DNA from: Amycolatopsis xylanica
Lineage (GTDB): Bacteria; Actinomycetota; Actinomycetes; Mycobacteriales; Pseudonocardiaceae
DNA: 64,000 nucleotides
Assembly: GCF_900107045.1 (NCBI RefSeq)
Contig: NZ_FNON01000005.1
Location: forward strand, 248,001-312,000
Direction: 5' to 3'
Shown in pieces: positions 43,186 to 51,079 of the stretch (positions are counted from its first letter, which is position 1; the number at the start of each line of letters is the position of its first letter). The position numbers and the translations under genes are program-made. Under the pieces are notes generated by a model, which was not told the DNA's origin, ran no database searches, and saw only the letters and a program-made list of their open reading frames with translations.

Positions 43186-43466
43186 AGCGCCTCTTCTGGC
43201 TCGGTGTCGGCGTCGTCGCGGGTGTCGCGTTGTCGCGCAAAGCGACTGAAACCGCTCGTCAGGCCACGCCCGCTGGGTTAGCCTCGAATTTGGGCGACGC
43301 CGTGCGTGAACTCGCGGGCGCTGTCGGATCCTTCGGCGCGGAAGTGCGCGCCGGGATGAATGAGCGTGAACAGGAGCTGCACGACATGGTCGAGGACCGC
43401 ACCGGTCTCACCTCGCGCGCGACCGCGGGGCGGCACGCCGCGGCCAGGCGAGCTCGCCGGGCGTAA
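43182..43466 (+). CDS. DUF6167-type small protein
   Basis: A 94-residue protein that starts VKRLFWLGVGVVAGVAL (a short hydrophobic segment), then has a KATETARQATPAGLASNLGDAVREL amphipathic part and an Arg/Ala-rich tail. It is the usual small partner between the DUF948 gene and alaS in actinomycetes. GTG start overlaps the upstream stop by 4 bp. Function unknown. Confidence 0.82.
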   Translation: MKRLFWLGVGVVAGVALSRKATETARQATPAGLASNLGDAVRELAGAVGSFGAEVRAGMNEREQELHDMVEDRTGLTSRATAGRHAAARRARRA

Positions 43467-43489
43467 GGCCGACGCCTCCGCCTTACGCC
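43460..43489 (+). terminator. Hairpin overlapping the DUF6167 stop, upstream of alaS
   Basis: GGCGTAAGGC (43460-43469) and GCCTTACGCC (43480-43489) are perfect 10-bp arms around a 10-nt loop. The stop codon TAA lies in the left arm. No T-tract follows and alaS starts 43 bp later, so it may be a partial terminator or attenuator rather than a full stop. Confidence 0.55.
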
Positions 43490-43532
43490 GCAGCAGCTGC
43501 CCACTTTTCGCTCAGCACAAGGACAATCTCCC

Positions 43533-46196
43533 GTGGAAACACACGAAATCACCAATCGCTTCCTGACGTACTTCGAGAAGAACGGCCACACGCGGGTGCC
43601 CAGCGCGCCGCTGCTCGTCGACGATCCGAACCTGCTCTTCGTCAACGCGGGCATGGTGCCGTTCAAGCCGTACTTCCTCGGCGAGGCCCCGCCGCCTTAC
43701 CCGCGCGCGACCAGCGTGCAGAAGTGCGTGCGGACGCCGGACATCGACGAGGTCGGCAAGACCACCCGGCACAACACCTTCTTCCAGATGGCCGGGAACT
43801 TCTCCTTCGGCGACTATTTCAAGGAAGGCGCCATCGAGCGCGCCTGGGAACTGATCACCACCCCGCAGTCCGAGGGCGGGTACGGCCTCGAGCCGGACCG
43901 GTTGTGGGCGACCGTCTACGAGGATGACGCCGAAGCCGCCGCTTTGTGGAAGAAGATCTCCGGTCTGCCGTCGGAGCGCATCCAAGCGCGCGACATGGTC
44001 GACAACTTCTGGTCCATGGGGGTGCCGGGTCCGTGTGGTCCGTGCTCGGAGATCTACTACGACCGTGGGCCGAAGTACGGCCGCGAGGGCGGGCCGATCG
44101 TCGACGAGGACCGCTACATCGAGATCTGGAACCTCGTGTTCATGCAGAACATCCGGGGTGAGGGCAGCGGCAAGAAGGACTTCCCCATCCTGGGGGAGCT
44201 GCCCGCCAAGAACATCGACACCGGCATGGGCGTGGAGCGCGTCGCGACGATCCTGCAGGGTGTCGAGAACGTTTACGAGACCGACCTCGTGCGCCCGGTC
44301 ATCGGCCGCGCCGAGGAATTCTCAGGTCGTCGCTACGGTGCCGACCACACCGACGACGTGCGGTTCCGTGTCATCGCCGACCACGCGCGCACCGGTGTCC
44401 TGCTGATCGGTGACGGCGTCACGCCGGGGAACGATGGCCGTGGCTACGTCCTGCGCCGCCTGCTTCGCCGCATTGTGCGGTCGACGCGCCTGCTGGGCGT
44501 GCACGAGCCGGTGCTGCCGGCGTTCGCTGAGGTCGTCCGCGACACCATGGGACCGACTTACCCCGAGCTGGTGTCCGGTTTCGACCGGATCGCGGAAGTC
44601 GTCCGCATCGAGGAAGAGGCTTTCCTTTCGACGCTGACCAGTGGCTCGCGGATCTTCGACCTCGCGGCCGAGGAGACCAAGTCCGCCGGCGGCGGCATCC
44701 TGGCGGGCGACAAGGCCTTCCAGCTGCACGACACCTATGGGTTCCCGATCGATCTGACCCTGGAGATGGCGGCCGAGCAGGGGCTGTCCGTCGACGAGGA
44801 CGGCTTCCGGGCGCTCATGAACGAGCAGCGCCAGCGTGCCAAGGCGGACGCGGCGGCCCGCAAGAGCGGTCACGGTGACCTTTCGGCCTATCGCCAGGTG
44901 CTCGACCAGCACGGCGAGACCCAGTTCCTGGGTTACACCGACCTGCAGGCGACCGCGAAGGTGGTCGGCCTGCTCGAGGACGGTGCGCCTGTCCGCAGTG
45001 TCGCCGAAGGACACAAGGCCGAGCTCGTGCTCGACCGGACCCCGTTCTATGCCGAGAGCGGCGGCCAGGTCGCCGACACCGGCGTGCTCGTCGGCGACGG
45101 CGTCGAGCTGAAGGTGCTCGACGTCCAGAAGATCGTTCCGGGCCTGTTCGTGCACCGGGTCGAGGTGACCCAGGGCGAGATCGGGATCGACACCGAGGTC
45201 ACCGGGTCGGTCGACGTTCACCGGCGGCAGTCGATCGAGCGGTCGCACTCGGCCACCCACTTGGTGCACGCGGCCGTCCGCGGCGCTTATGGCAAGCGCG
45301 CGGCACAGGCAGGCTCGCTGAACTCGCCTGGTCGGATGCGGTTCGACTTCACCACCGCCGGTGCGGTGTCCGTCGACGTGCTCACCGAGGTCGAGGAAGA
45401 GGTCAACGAGTACCTCCAGACGGATGTCCAGGTGCAGACCTTTGTCACCACGAAGGACAAGGCGCTCGAGCTCGGCGCCGTCGCCCTCTTCGGTGAGAAA
45501 TACGGCAACGACGTCCGCGTCGTCGACATGGGCGAGTACTCGCGTGAGCTGTGCGGTGGCACCCACGTCGACCGCATCGGCCAGCTCGGCCTGGTCAAGC
45601 TGGTCGGCGATTCGTCGATCGGGTCCGGTGTGCACCGCGTCGAGGCGCTGGTTGGTTCGGACGCGCTCAAGTACGTCCGTAAGGAGCAACTGCTCGTCTC
45701 ACAGCTGGCGAACACCTTCAAGGTGCCGTCCGACCAGCTGCCGTCGCGTATCGAAGATGTGCTGACCAGGCTGAAGAACGCCGAGAAGGAGATCGACCAG
45801 CTGCGCACGCAGCAGGTGCTCGGGTCGGCGGGCACACTCACGGACAAGGCGCAGGACATCAACGGGGTCGCGGTCGTCGCCGAAAAGCTCGGCGAAGGTG
45901 TCGACGCGAACGGTCTGCGTGCGCTGGCCAGCGACATCCGGGGCCGGCTCGGCGATCGGCCCGGCGTGGTCGCCCTATTCGCTCCGCAGGGCGACAAAAT
46001 CAGCTTCGTGGTGGCGACGACGTCGGCCGCTCGTGACAAGGGCATAGCCGCGGGCAAGCTCGTCCCGTCGTTCGCCGAGGCCATCGGCGGACGTGGTGGT
46101 GGCAAGCCGGACATGGCCCAGGGCGGCGGCACGAATCCCGCCGGCGCCGAGCAGGCGGTCACGTCACTGCGCGCGGCGGTCGCGAACTTTGGGTAG
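43533..46196 (+). CDS. alaS: Alanyl-tRNA synthetase
   Basis: An 887-residue full-length AlaRS. The class II catalytic core has VNAGMVPFKPYFLG, the TSVQKCVRTPDIDEVG motif and RHNTFFQMAGNFSFGDYF. The editing domain has HSATHLVH (HxxxH) and CGGTHVDRIG (CxxxH zinc site), and a C-Ala domain with GGRGGGKPDMAQGG ends the protein. It charges tRNA-Ala and clears mis-acylated Ser/Gly. GTG start at 43533. Part of the conserved DUF948-DUF6167-alaS-ruvX-mltG-aroE run. Confidence 0.98.
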   Translation: METHEITNRFLTYFEKNGHTRVPSAPLLVDDPNLLFVNAGMVPFKPYFLGEAPPPYPRATSVQKCVRTPDIDEVGKTTRHNTFFQMAGNFSFGDYFKEGAIERAWELITTPQSEGGYGLEPDRLWATVYEDDAEAAALWKKISGLPSERIQARDMVDNFWSMGVPGPCGPCSEIYYDRGPKYGREGGPIVDEDRYIEIWNLVFMQNIRGEGSGKKDFPILGELPAKNIDTGMGVERVATILQGVENVYETDLVRPVIGRAEEFSGRRYGADHTDDVRFRVIADHARTGVLLIGDGVTPGNDGRGYVLRRLLRRIVRSTRLLGVHEPVLPAFAEVVRDTMGPTYPELVSGFDRIAEVVRIEEEAFLSTLTSGSRIFDLAAEETKSAGGGILAGDKAFQLHDTYGFPIDLTLEMAAEQGLSVDEDGFRALMNEQRQRAKADAAARKSGHGDLSAYRQVLDQHGETQFLGYTDLQATAKVVGLLEDGAPVRSVAEGHKAELVLDRTPFYAESGGQVADTGVLVGDGVELKVLDVQKIVPGLFVHRVEVTQGEIGIDTEVTGSVDVHRRQSIERSHSATHLVHAAVRGAYGKRAAQAGSLNSPGRMRFDFTTAGAVSVDVLTEVEEEVNEYLQTDVQVQTFVTTKDKALELGAVALFGEKYGNDVRVVDMGEYSRELCGGTHVDRIGQLGLVKLVGDSSIGSGVHRVEALVGSDALKYVRKEQLLVSQLANTFKVPSDQLPSRIEDVLTRLKNAEKEIDQLRTQQVLGSAGTLTDKAQDINGVAVVAEKLGEGVDANGLRALASDIRGRLGDRPGVVALFAPQGDKISFVVATTSAARDKGIAAGKLVPSFAEAIGGRGGGKPDMAQGGGTNPAGAEQAVTSLRAAVANFG

Positions 46197-46683
46197 CCAG
46201 CGACGCCCGGATCGCCCTGGTGAGGGCGATCCGGGGCGTGGCAGGCGGCTTGGGGTGGATGTCGGATCCGTCCGGGTGGGCGTGGCTCTGAGCGATCCAG
46301 CCCCCATCCTCGCCAGCCCTTTGGTTACCCTCTCTCGTGATGAGCGCGAAGACAGTGACCTGGATCAGTTGGCAGGACTCGTCACCGAGCACGAGGTGGT
46401 CGAGGTGATCGTGGGACTGCCAAGGACACTCGCGGACCGGCAAGGACCGGCCGCGGCCATCGCTATCGCGTATGCCGACAAGCTAGCCGGGCGCATCGCG
46501 CCGGTTCCGGTTCGGCTTGCCGACGAGCGGCTGACCACGGTCACCGCGTCGCGCATGCTGTCCCAGCGCGGGGTCAAGGGCAAGAAGCAGCGCGCTGTCG
46601 TCGATCAGGCGGCCGCTGTGGAGATTCTGCAGGCATGGCTCGACGCCGCCTCCGCGCAGCGAGCACGGGCGGGTGGGTCATGA
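46189..46683 (+). CDS. ruvX: Putative pre-16S rRNA nuclease / Holliday junction resolvase RuvX (YqgF)
   Basis: About 164 residues. RRLGVDVGSVRVGVALSDP is the RNase H-like first strand with the catalytic Asp, VEVIVGLPRTL the second motif, and VDQAAAVEILQAWLD the C-terminal helix. The family processes the 5' end of 16S rRNA and was earlier proposed as a resolvase. The start is uncertain. The only plausible in-frame codon is TTG 46189, overlapping the alaS stop; it gives a basic N-terminal tail as in homologues. A strong hairpin lies in this tail. Confidence 0.9.
   Translation: MGSQRRPDRPGEGDPGRGRRLGVDVGSVRVGVALSDPAPILASPLVTLSRDEREDSDLDQLAGLVTEHEVVEVIVGLPRTLADRQGPAAAIAIAYADKLAGRIAPVPVRLADERLTTVTASRMLSQRGVKGKKQRAVVDQAAAVEILQAWLDAASAQRARAGGS
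46206..46235 (+). other. Stable hairpin inside the 5' coding region of ruvX
   Basis: Perfect 13-bp arms (46206-46218 and 46223-46235) with the 4-nt loop GGTG, 10 bp after the alaS stop. It looks like an alaS terminator but falls within the predicted ruvX N-terminus, so it could tune ruvX transcription or translation. Confidence 0.6.
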
Positions 46684-48383
46684 CCGAACCTCGGGAACCG
46701 CAGAGCAGGGGCGGGCGCCGACGGCTTCGTGAGCCCGCGGCCGAGCCGGAGCTGCCGCCGACTCCACCGGCGCCACCTGAACGACGGGCACGACTGGAGC
46801 AGGCCGGACCGTCGCGGCACAGCAGACGGGTACCGCCACAATCGCCGGCCTCGGGACCCGGGATTCCCCCTGCGGCCGTTCCACCGCCGCCCGGGACACC
46901 ACCGCCGGTCCGGAGGCCGCCGGTGCGCGAGCCCCAAGAACCACCGTCTCAAACCAGCGGCACTTTCGCGGCCGCGCCGATGCCCCCGAGGCGTCCCCAT
47001 CCGGGTGACGGTTCTGTTGGCATGCCCGCGCGAAGGCCAGGGCCGCCACCGCCCGGCGCGCGACGACGGCCACCGCCCGACCCGCCGACCGAGGTCATCC
47101 ACTACGAAGACGAGTTGCCGCTCGAGGACGATGAGCTCTACGAGGACGACTACGACGAGTACGAAGACGAGTTCTACGACGACGAGGACGAAGCCGAGCT
47201 CGAGGAGGAAGCACGAGCCGAGCCTGAGTACATCGAGGGTGACAGCCCGCCGCCACGTCGCGGTCGTCGTAAGAAGAAGCTGATCGGCCGGCTGGCACTC
47301 GTTGCGATCGTGCTGCTGCTCGCCGGTGGTGTCTGGTACGGCGTGACCACGATCTTCGGGTACGACGACTTCGAAGGTGCCGGCGAGGGTGACGTGCTGG
47401 TGCAGGTCAGCGGCGGCGATTCGACGAACGCGATTGCCGGCAAGCTGGAAACCGCAGGTGTGGTGGCGAGCGCGAAGGCGTTCGCCAAGGCATCCGAGGA
47501 CGTTCCGGCGGTGACGAAGGTGCAGCCGGGCTACTACCTGCTCAAGCAGAAGATGTCCGGCGCCGCGGCCGCCGAGCAGATCGTGAAGCCGGGCAGCAGG
47601 GTCGGCCAGCTTCAGATCAGGGCTGGGACGCCGTTCGACGACATCACCCAGCCCGACGGCAAGGTGACCGAAGGTGTCTTCACCCTGATGTCGAAGGCGT
47701 CTTGTGCGGATATCAACGGCAAGAGCACCTGTGTTCCGGTCGATGAGCTGCGCAAGACGGTCGAAAGCGTCGATCTCACGTCAATCGGGGTGCCGGAATG
47801 GGCCGCCACGACGGCGTCGAAGGCCGAGCGGAAGAACAGCCGCCTCGAAGGCTTGATCATGCCTGGTGTCTATGACGTCAAGCCGGGCTGGACCGCGACG
47901 GAACTGCTCACCGACGTGGTCAAGATTTCGGCGTTGCAGCTGCAGACCGCCGGTATCACGGACAAGACGGGGATCGACGGGAAAACGCCGTATCAGACGC
48001 TGGTGATCGCTTCGATCATCGAGCGTGAGGCGGTCAAAATCGATTTCGGCAAGATCTCCCGGGTCATCTACAACCGGCTTACCAAGAACATGAAGCTTGA
48101 GGTCGACTCGACCATCAACTATGTGCTCGACAAGCCGACGCTGCTGACGAAACCGGAAGACCGGGCGAAGGCCGGTCCGTACAATACGTATGCGAACACC
48201 GGTCTGCCGCCTACGCCGATCGGTGCTCCGAGCAAGGAAGCGATCCAGGCGGCGTTGCAGCCCGCGACCGGGGAGTGGCTGTTTTTCGTCAAATGCGAGA
48301 AAAGCGGTCAGTCGTGTTTCGCGGTGACGAACGCCGAACACAACAAGAACAGGGATGACGCGCAGGCCCGTGGTGTCTACTAA
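46680..48383 (+). CDS. mltG: Endolytic transglycosylase MltG
   Basis: A 567-residue protein. The first ~200 residues are cytoplasmic and disordered: a Pro/Arg-rich part, then a strongly acidic patch (ELPLEDDELYEDDYDEYED). One transmembrane helix follows (LALVAIVLLLAGGVWYGV). The extracytoplasmic YceG/MltG domain has a LysM-like part and the catalytic Glu in ASIIEREAV, followed by VIYNRL and DSTINYVL. MltG cleaves nascent glycan strands and sets their length. The ATG overlaps the ruvX stop by 4 bp. The long N-terminus is typical of actinobacterial versions. Confidence 0.94.
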   Translation: MTEPREPQSRGGRRRLREPAAEPELPPTPPAPPERRARLEQAGPSRHSRRVPPQSPASGPGIPPAAVPPPPGTPPPVRRPPVREPQEPPSQTSGTFAAAPMPPRRPHPGDGSVGMPARRPGPPPPGARRRPPPDPPTEVIHYEDELPLEDDELYEDDYDEYEDEFYDDEDEAELEEEARAEPEYIEGDSPPPRRGRRKKKLIGRLALVAIVLLLAGGVWYGVTTIFGYDDFEGAGEGDVLVQVSGGDSTNAIAGKLETAGVVASAKAFAKASEDVPAVTKVQPGYYLLKQKMSGAAAAEQIVKPGSRVGQLQIRAGTPFDDITQPDGKVTEGVFTLMSKASCADINGKSTCVPVDELRKTVESVDLTSIGVPEWAATTASKAERKNSRLEGLIMPGVYDVKPGWTATELLTDVVKISALQLQTAGITDKTGIDGKTPYQTLVIASIIEREAVKIDFGKISRVIYNRLTKNMKLEVDSTINYVLDKPTLLTKPEDRAKAGPYNTYANTGLPPTPIGAPSKEAIQAALQPATGEWLFFVKCEKSGQSCFAVTNAEHNKNRDDAQARGVY

Positions 48384-49230
48384 CGCCCGCCGGGCGGCGG
48401 TTCTCGGAAAGCCGGTGGAGCACTCGCTTTCGCCGGTTCTGCACGGCGCCGCCTACCAGGCGCTCGGACTTGACGACTGGTCGTACGAGCGCGTCGAAAT
48501 GGACGCCGAGGGTCTGCCCGCGTTCGTCGGAGGGCTCGGTCCTGAGTGGACCGGGCTCTCCGTGACGATGCCCGGCAAACGGGCCGCGCTCGATTTCGCC
48601 ACCGAGGTGACCAAACGGGCGTCCGCGGTCGGTGCCGCGAACACCTTGGTGCGCACGGAGTCCGGGTGGCTCGCCGATTGCACCGACGTGGATGGTGTCG
48701 CCGGTGCGTTGCGTTTCGCGGGTGGCTATTCGCCGTCCAACGGTGATATCGGGACCGTTCTGGGCGCCGGTGGCACCGCGGCGGCGGCTGTTGTCGCGTT
48801 CGCGGCGATGGGGCTTTCGTCGGTCCGGCTCGTTGTTCGAAATCCTGACAGAGCCGGCGAGACGATGGAAGCCGCGAAAGCCGCCGGGCTCGCCGTCGAT
48901 GTGCTTACCTGGTCTGAAGTGGACTTTGCGGGAGTGGCCGCCTCGACCGCTGTCTTGGTCAACACCGTGCCGCCGCACGCGGTGGCTCCGCACGTCGCGG
49001 AATTGGCCACGGTGCCGTGTCTGCTCGACGTGATCTACCACCCGTGGCCCACTCCGCTCGCCGCGGCGGTCGCTGAAAAGGGCGGACGGCTCGCGACCGG
49101 TCTGGATATGTTGCTGCACCAGGCATTCGGTCAGGTCGAGCACTTCACCGGACTGCCCGCGCCCCGTGAAGCCATGCGCGACGCCCTGCGTGAGGCGACC
49201 GGTGGGATCTTGCCGTTGCCGCTGGCGTAA
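48355..49230 (+). CDS. aroE: Shikimate dehydrogenase
   Basis: A 291-residue protein with EHSLSPVLHGAAYQALGL (substrate Ser pair), VTMPGKRAAL (catalytic Lys), GAANTLVR and DCTDVDG (catalytic Asp). The NADP Rossmann motif is VLGAGGTAAAAVVA and the C-terminus has GLDMLLHQAFGQVEHFTG. It reduces 3-dehydroshikimate to shikimate. ATG 48355 overlaps mltG by 29 bp; GTG 48373 is an alternative. It is the last gene before the ~13-kb block separating it from aroC. Confidence 0.94.
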   Translation: MTRRPVVSTNARRAAVLGKPVEHSLSPVLHGAAYQALGLDDWSYERVEMDAEGLPAFVGGLGPEWTGLSVTMPGKRAALDFATEVTKRASAVGAANTLVRTESGWLADCTDVDGVAGALRFAGGYSPSNGDIGTVLGAGGTAAAAVVAFAAMGLSSVRLVVRNPDRAGETMEAAKAAGLAVDVLTWSEVDFAGVAASTAVLVNTVPPHAVAPHVAELATVPCLLDVIYHPWPTPLAAAVAEKGGRLATGLDMLLHQAFGQVEHFTGLPAPREAMRDALREATGGILPLPLA

Positions 49231-49271
49231 GTGCGCGATAACCTGGCTGGCTGCCTTCTGAAAGGGGAGCC

Positions 49272-49855
49272 ATGCCTGAGCACGAGCGTGCTGCGTATTC
49301 CGAAGCCCAGGCCGATGCGATCTGGGTAGGCGAGCGGCCCAAGCTGAATTCGACCGTCACCCTCGCCGAATACGATCCGGAATGGCCGCGTCTCTTCGAA
49401 CGTGAAGCCGTCAGGATCCGCGGTATCCTGGGTGAACAGGCCCTGGTGCTCGAACACGTCGGCTCCACGTCCGTCCCGGGGCTCTGTGCCAAGCCGATCA
49501 TCGACATCTTGCTCGTGGTGCCCGATTCGGCGGATGAAGACCGCTACGTGCCGCAGCTGGAGGCCGCCGGCTATCGATTGGTCATTCGAGAGCCGGACTG
49601 GGAACAACATCGGGCGTTCAAAGGCCCGGATACCGACATCAACCTGCACGTTATTCGCCGGGCAGTCGTGAAATCGAGCGCTACCGGCTGTTCCGTGACC
49701 GATTGCGCGCACATCCCGGCGAATTGGACCTCTACGCGACGACCAAGCGGAAGCTCGCCGACCGCACCTGGGCGTATATCCAGGACTACGCCGACGCCAA
49801 GAACGACGTGGTCGACGCGATCGTCACGCGGGCTCAGGCCTGGCAAGGTCCTTGA
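49272..49855 (+). pseudogene. GrpB family protein with a single-base frameshift
   Basis: The first ~127 codons encode a GrpB/nucleotidyltransferase-like protein (LAEYDPEWPRLFEREA, LEHVGSTSVPGLCAKPIIDILLVV). At HVI (49650-49655) similarity stops in this frame but resumes one base earlier: from TAT at 49652 the frame reads YSPGSREIERYRLFRDRLR and continues to WQGP and TGA 49853-49855. Adding one T to the GTTAT run would restore a complete 194-residue protein. Either a real mutation or a sequencing error. The restored end overlaps the convergent TetR gene by about 30 bp. Confidence 0.85.
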
Positions 49856-50498
49856 TCAGGCTGGTGACCTCTCGGCTGACCGGCCGTAGCACCCGCAGCC
49901 GGGAGAGTCCCACCAGCTTCGCGATCAACGGCACGGTCCGCCCGATCAGCATCCTCGTACGTTTTTGGGCCGCGGAACGGTCGTGGACCCAGAACAGCAC
50001 GACCCCCATTTGGAACAGCCAGAGCAACTCCGGCAGTTCTTCGCGCAACTCGGGGTCGATCTTGACGTCCGAACCGCCGATCACCTCGTCCATGAGCCCG
50101 ATCGAGGCGACGCGGGCCGCCGTGGAGTCCTCGCTGAAGGGACTCAGCGGGGACTCCGGGTCCGCGGCGTTGACGAAGAACTGCGTGCCGAAGCGGTGGT
50201 ACGGCTGGGCGACGTCGAGCCAGGCGAACAAGACCCGTTTCAGCCGTTCCTCGAATGCCGGTTCGCCGCTGAGCAGGTCGATGCAGCGTTCCTGGTGGTC
50301 TCGTTGCATCTGGTCGTAGAAGCCTTGGATCAACTGCTCCTTGGAGGAGAAGTAGTAATAGGCGTTTCCGACCGATACCCCGGCCTCCGCGGCGATCGCC
50401 CGCATGGTCGTGCGGTCGTAGCCGTTCTCTGTGAACAGCCGCATCGCGGTCCCGACGATCAGGGATCGGGTTTCCTCACTCTTGGGCACGCTCTGCAC
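49824..50498 (-). CDS. TetR family transcriptional regulator
   Basis: A 224-residue protein with an N-terminal TetR HTH (IVGTAMRLFTENGYDRTTMRAIA, then VSVGNAYYYFSSKEQLI) and a C-terminal ligand-binding/dimerisation domain. It is the second gene of an operon with the small membrane protein (15-bp gap). Twin palindromes TTGAACGYGTTCAA flank the operon promoter, so it probably represses its own operon. Confidence 0.93.
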   Translation of the reverse strand: MQSVPKSEETRSLIVGTAMRLFTENGYDRTTMRAIAAEAGVSVGNAYYYFSSKEQLIQGFYDQMQRDHQERCIDLLSGEPAFEERLKRVLFAWLDVAQPYHRFGTQFFVNAADPESPLSPFSEDSTAARVASIGLMDEVIGGSDVKIDPELREELPELLWLFQMGVVLFWVHDRSAAQKRTRMLIGRTVPLIAKLVGLSRLRVLRPVSREVTSLIKDLARPEPA

Positions 50499-50513
50499 CG
50501 TATCCGCTCACCG

Positions 50514-50927
50514 TCACTGCGCGCCGTAGGGCTGGGCCGGCGGCGGCGGGAAGATCGGCTGCGGCTTGGGCGCGCGGGCGACCGTCAGGTGCCTGCGCCG
50601 GATGCCGTTGAAGACGAGCACGTTGCCCATGTGCATCGCGCCGAGCACGAGCGCGACGATGCCGAGCTTCACCGAAAGAAGCTCGAAGACGGCACGCGCG
50701 TCGTCGACCGCGCCGCGGCTGGTGAGGAACAGTGTCACGAAACCGAGGCTGATCAGGTAGAAGCCGACCACGAGCAGCTGGTTGACGGCGTTGGCCAGCT
50801 CGGCCTTGTTTTCGAACACCTCGGCCAGGAATGTCTTGCCGTGCTTGCTCAGTGTTCGCGCGACGATCACGGTCAGCGGGATGCTGAGCAGCAGGTAGAG
50901 CGCGTATGCCACCACTATGTGATTCAT
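50514..50927 (-). CDS. Small integral membrane protein
   Basis: A 137-residue protein with about three transmembrane helices (about residues 3-24, 48-72 and 85-107) and a Pro-rich C-terminus (PIFPPPPAQPYG). I do not recognise a named family. ATG 50927 is chosen because AAGGAG lies 6 nt upstream; the open frame continues back over the operators to 50999. It is co-transcribed with the TetR gene and is its likely main target, possibly a stress or transport accessory protein. Confidence 0.78.
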   Translation of the reverse strand: MNHIVVAYALYLLLSIPLTVIVARTLSKHGKTFLAEVFENKAELANAVNQLLVVGFYLISLGFVTLFLTSRGAVDDARAVFELLSVKLGIVALVLGAMHMGNVLVFNGIRRRHLTVARAPKPQPIFPPPPAQPYGAQ

Positions 50928-50951
50928 GGTCATCTCCTTGGACGTCGGTTT

Positions 50952-50965
50952 TTGAACGTGTTCAA
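50952..50965. promoter_or_regulatory. TetR operator O1 (TTGAACGTGTTCAA)
   Basis: Near-perfect 14-bp palindrome just downstream of the -10 on the minus strand, 34 bp from O2 centre to centre. The sequence differs from O2 only at one central base. Confidence 0.8.
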
Positions 50966-50970
50966 GAGGG

Positions 50971-50999
50971 ACTGTAGCCCTTGTTTTGAACGCGTTCAA
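50971..50999 (-). promoter_or_regulatory. Promoter of the membrane protein-TetR operon
   Basis: On the minus strand TTGAAC (-35, 50994-50999) and TACAGT (-10, 50971-50976) are 17 bp apart. The -35 lies inside operator O2 and O1 covers the start-site region, a clear layout for repression. Confidence 0.75.
50986..50999. promoter_or_regulatory. TetR operator O2 (TTGAACGCGTTCAA)
   Basis: Perfect 14-bp palindrome overlapping the -35 of the operon promoter. Same consensus as O1 and also about 80 bp upstream of the divergent EEP-family gene, which might be co-regulated. Confidence 0.8.
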
Positions 51000-51079
51000 G
51001 TCCGTCAGTGTTCACCTGTCGCTCATGTCACGGGCACCAGCGGTTGCGTAGGCTCGCAGCGAGCCTGGGAGGTTGGATC

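Noticed and set aside
44322..45689. 455-residue minus-strand open frame over alaS
   Set aside because: Antisense of alaS, no domain or start signals.
50952..50999. GAAC/GTTC palindromes as SOS boxes
   Set aside because: The half-sites are separated by two bases, not the four of actinobacterial LexA operators; a TetR operator explains them better.
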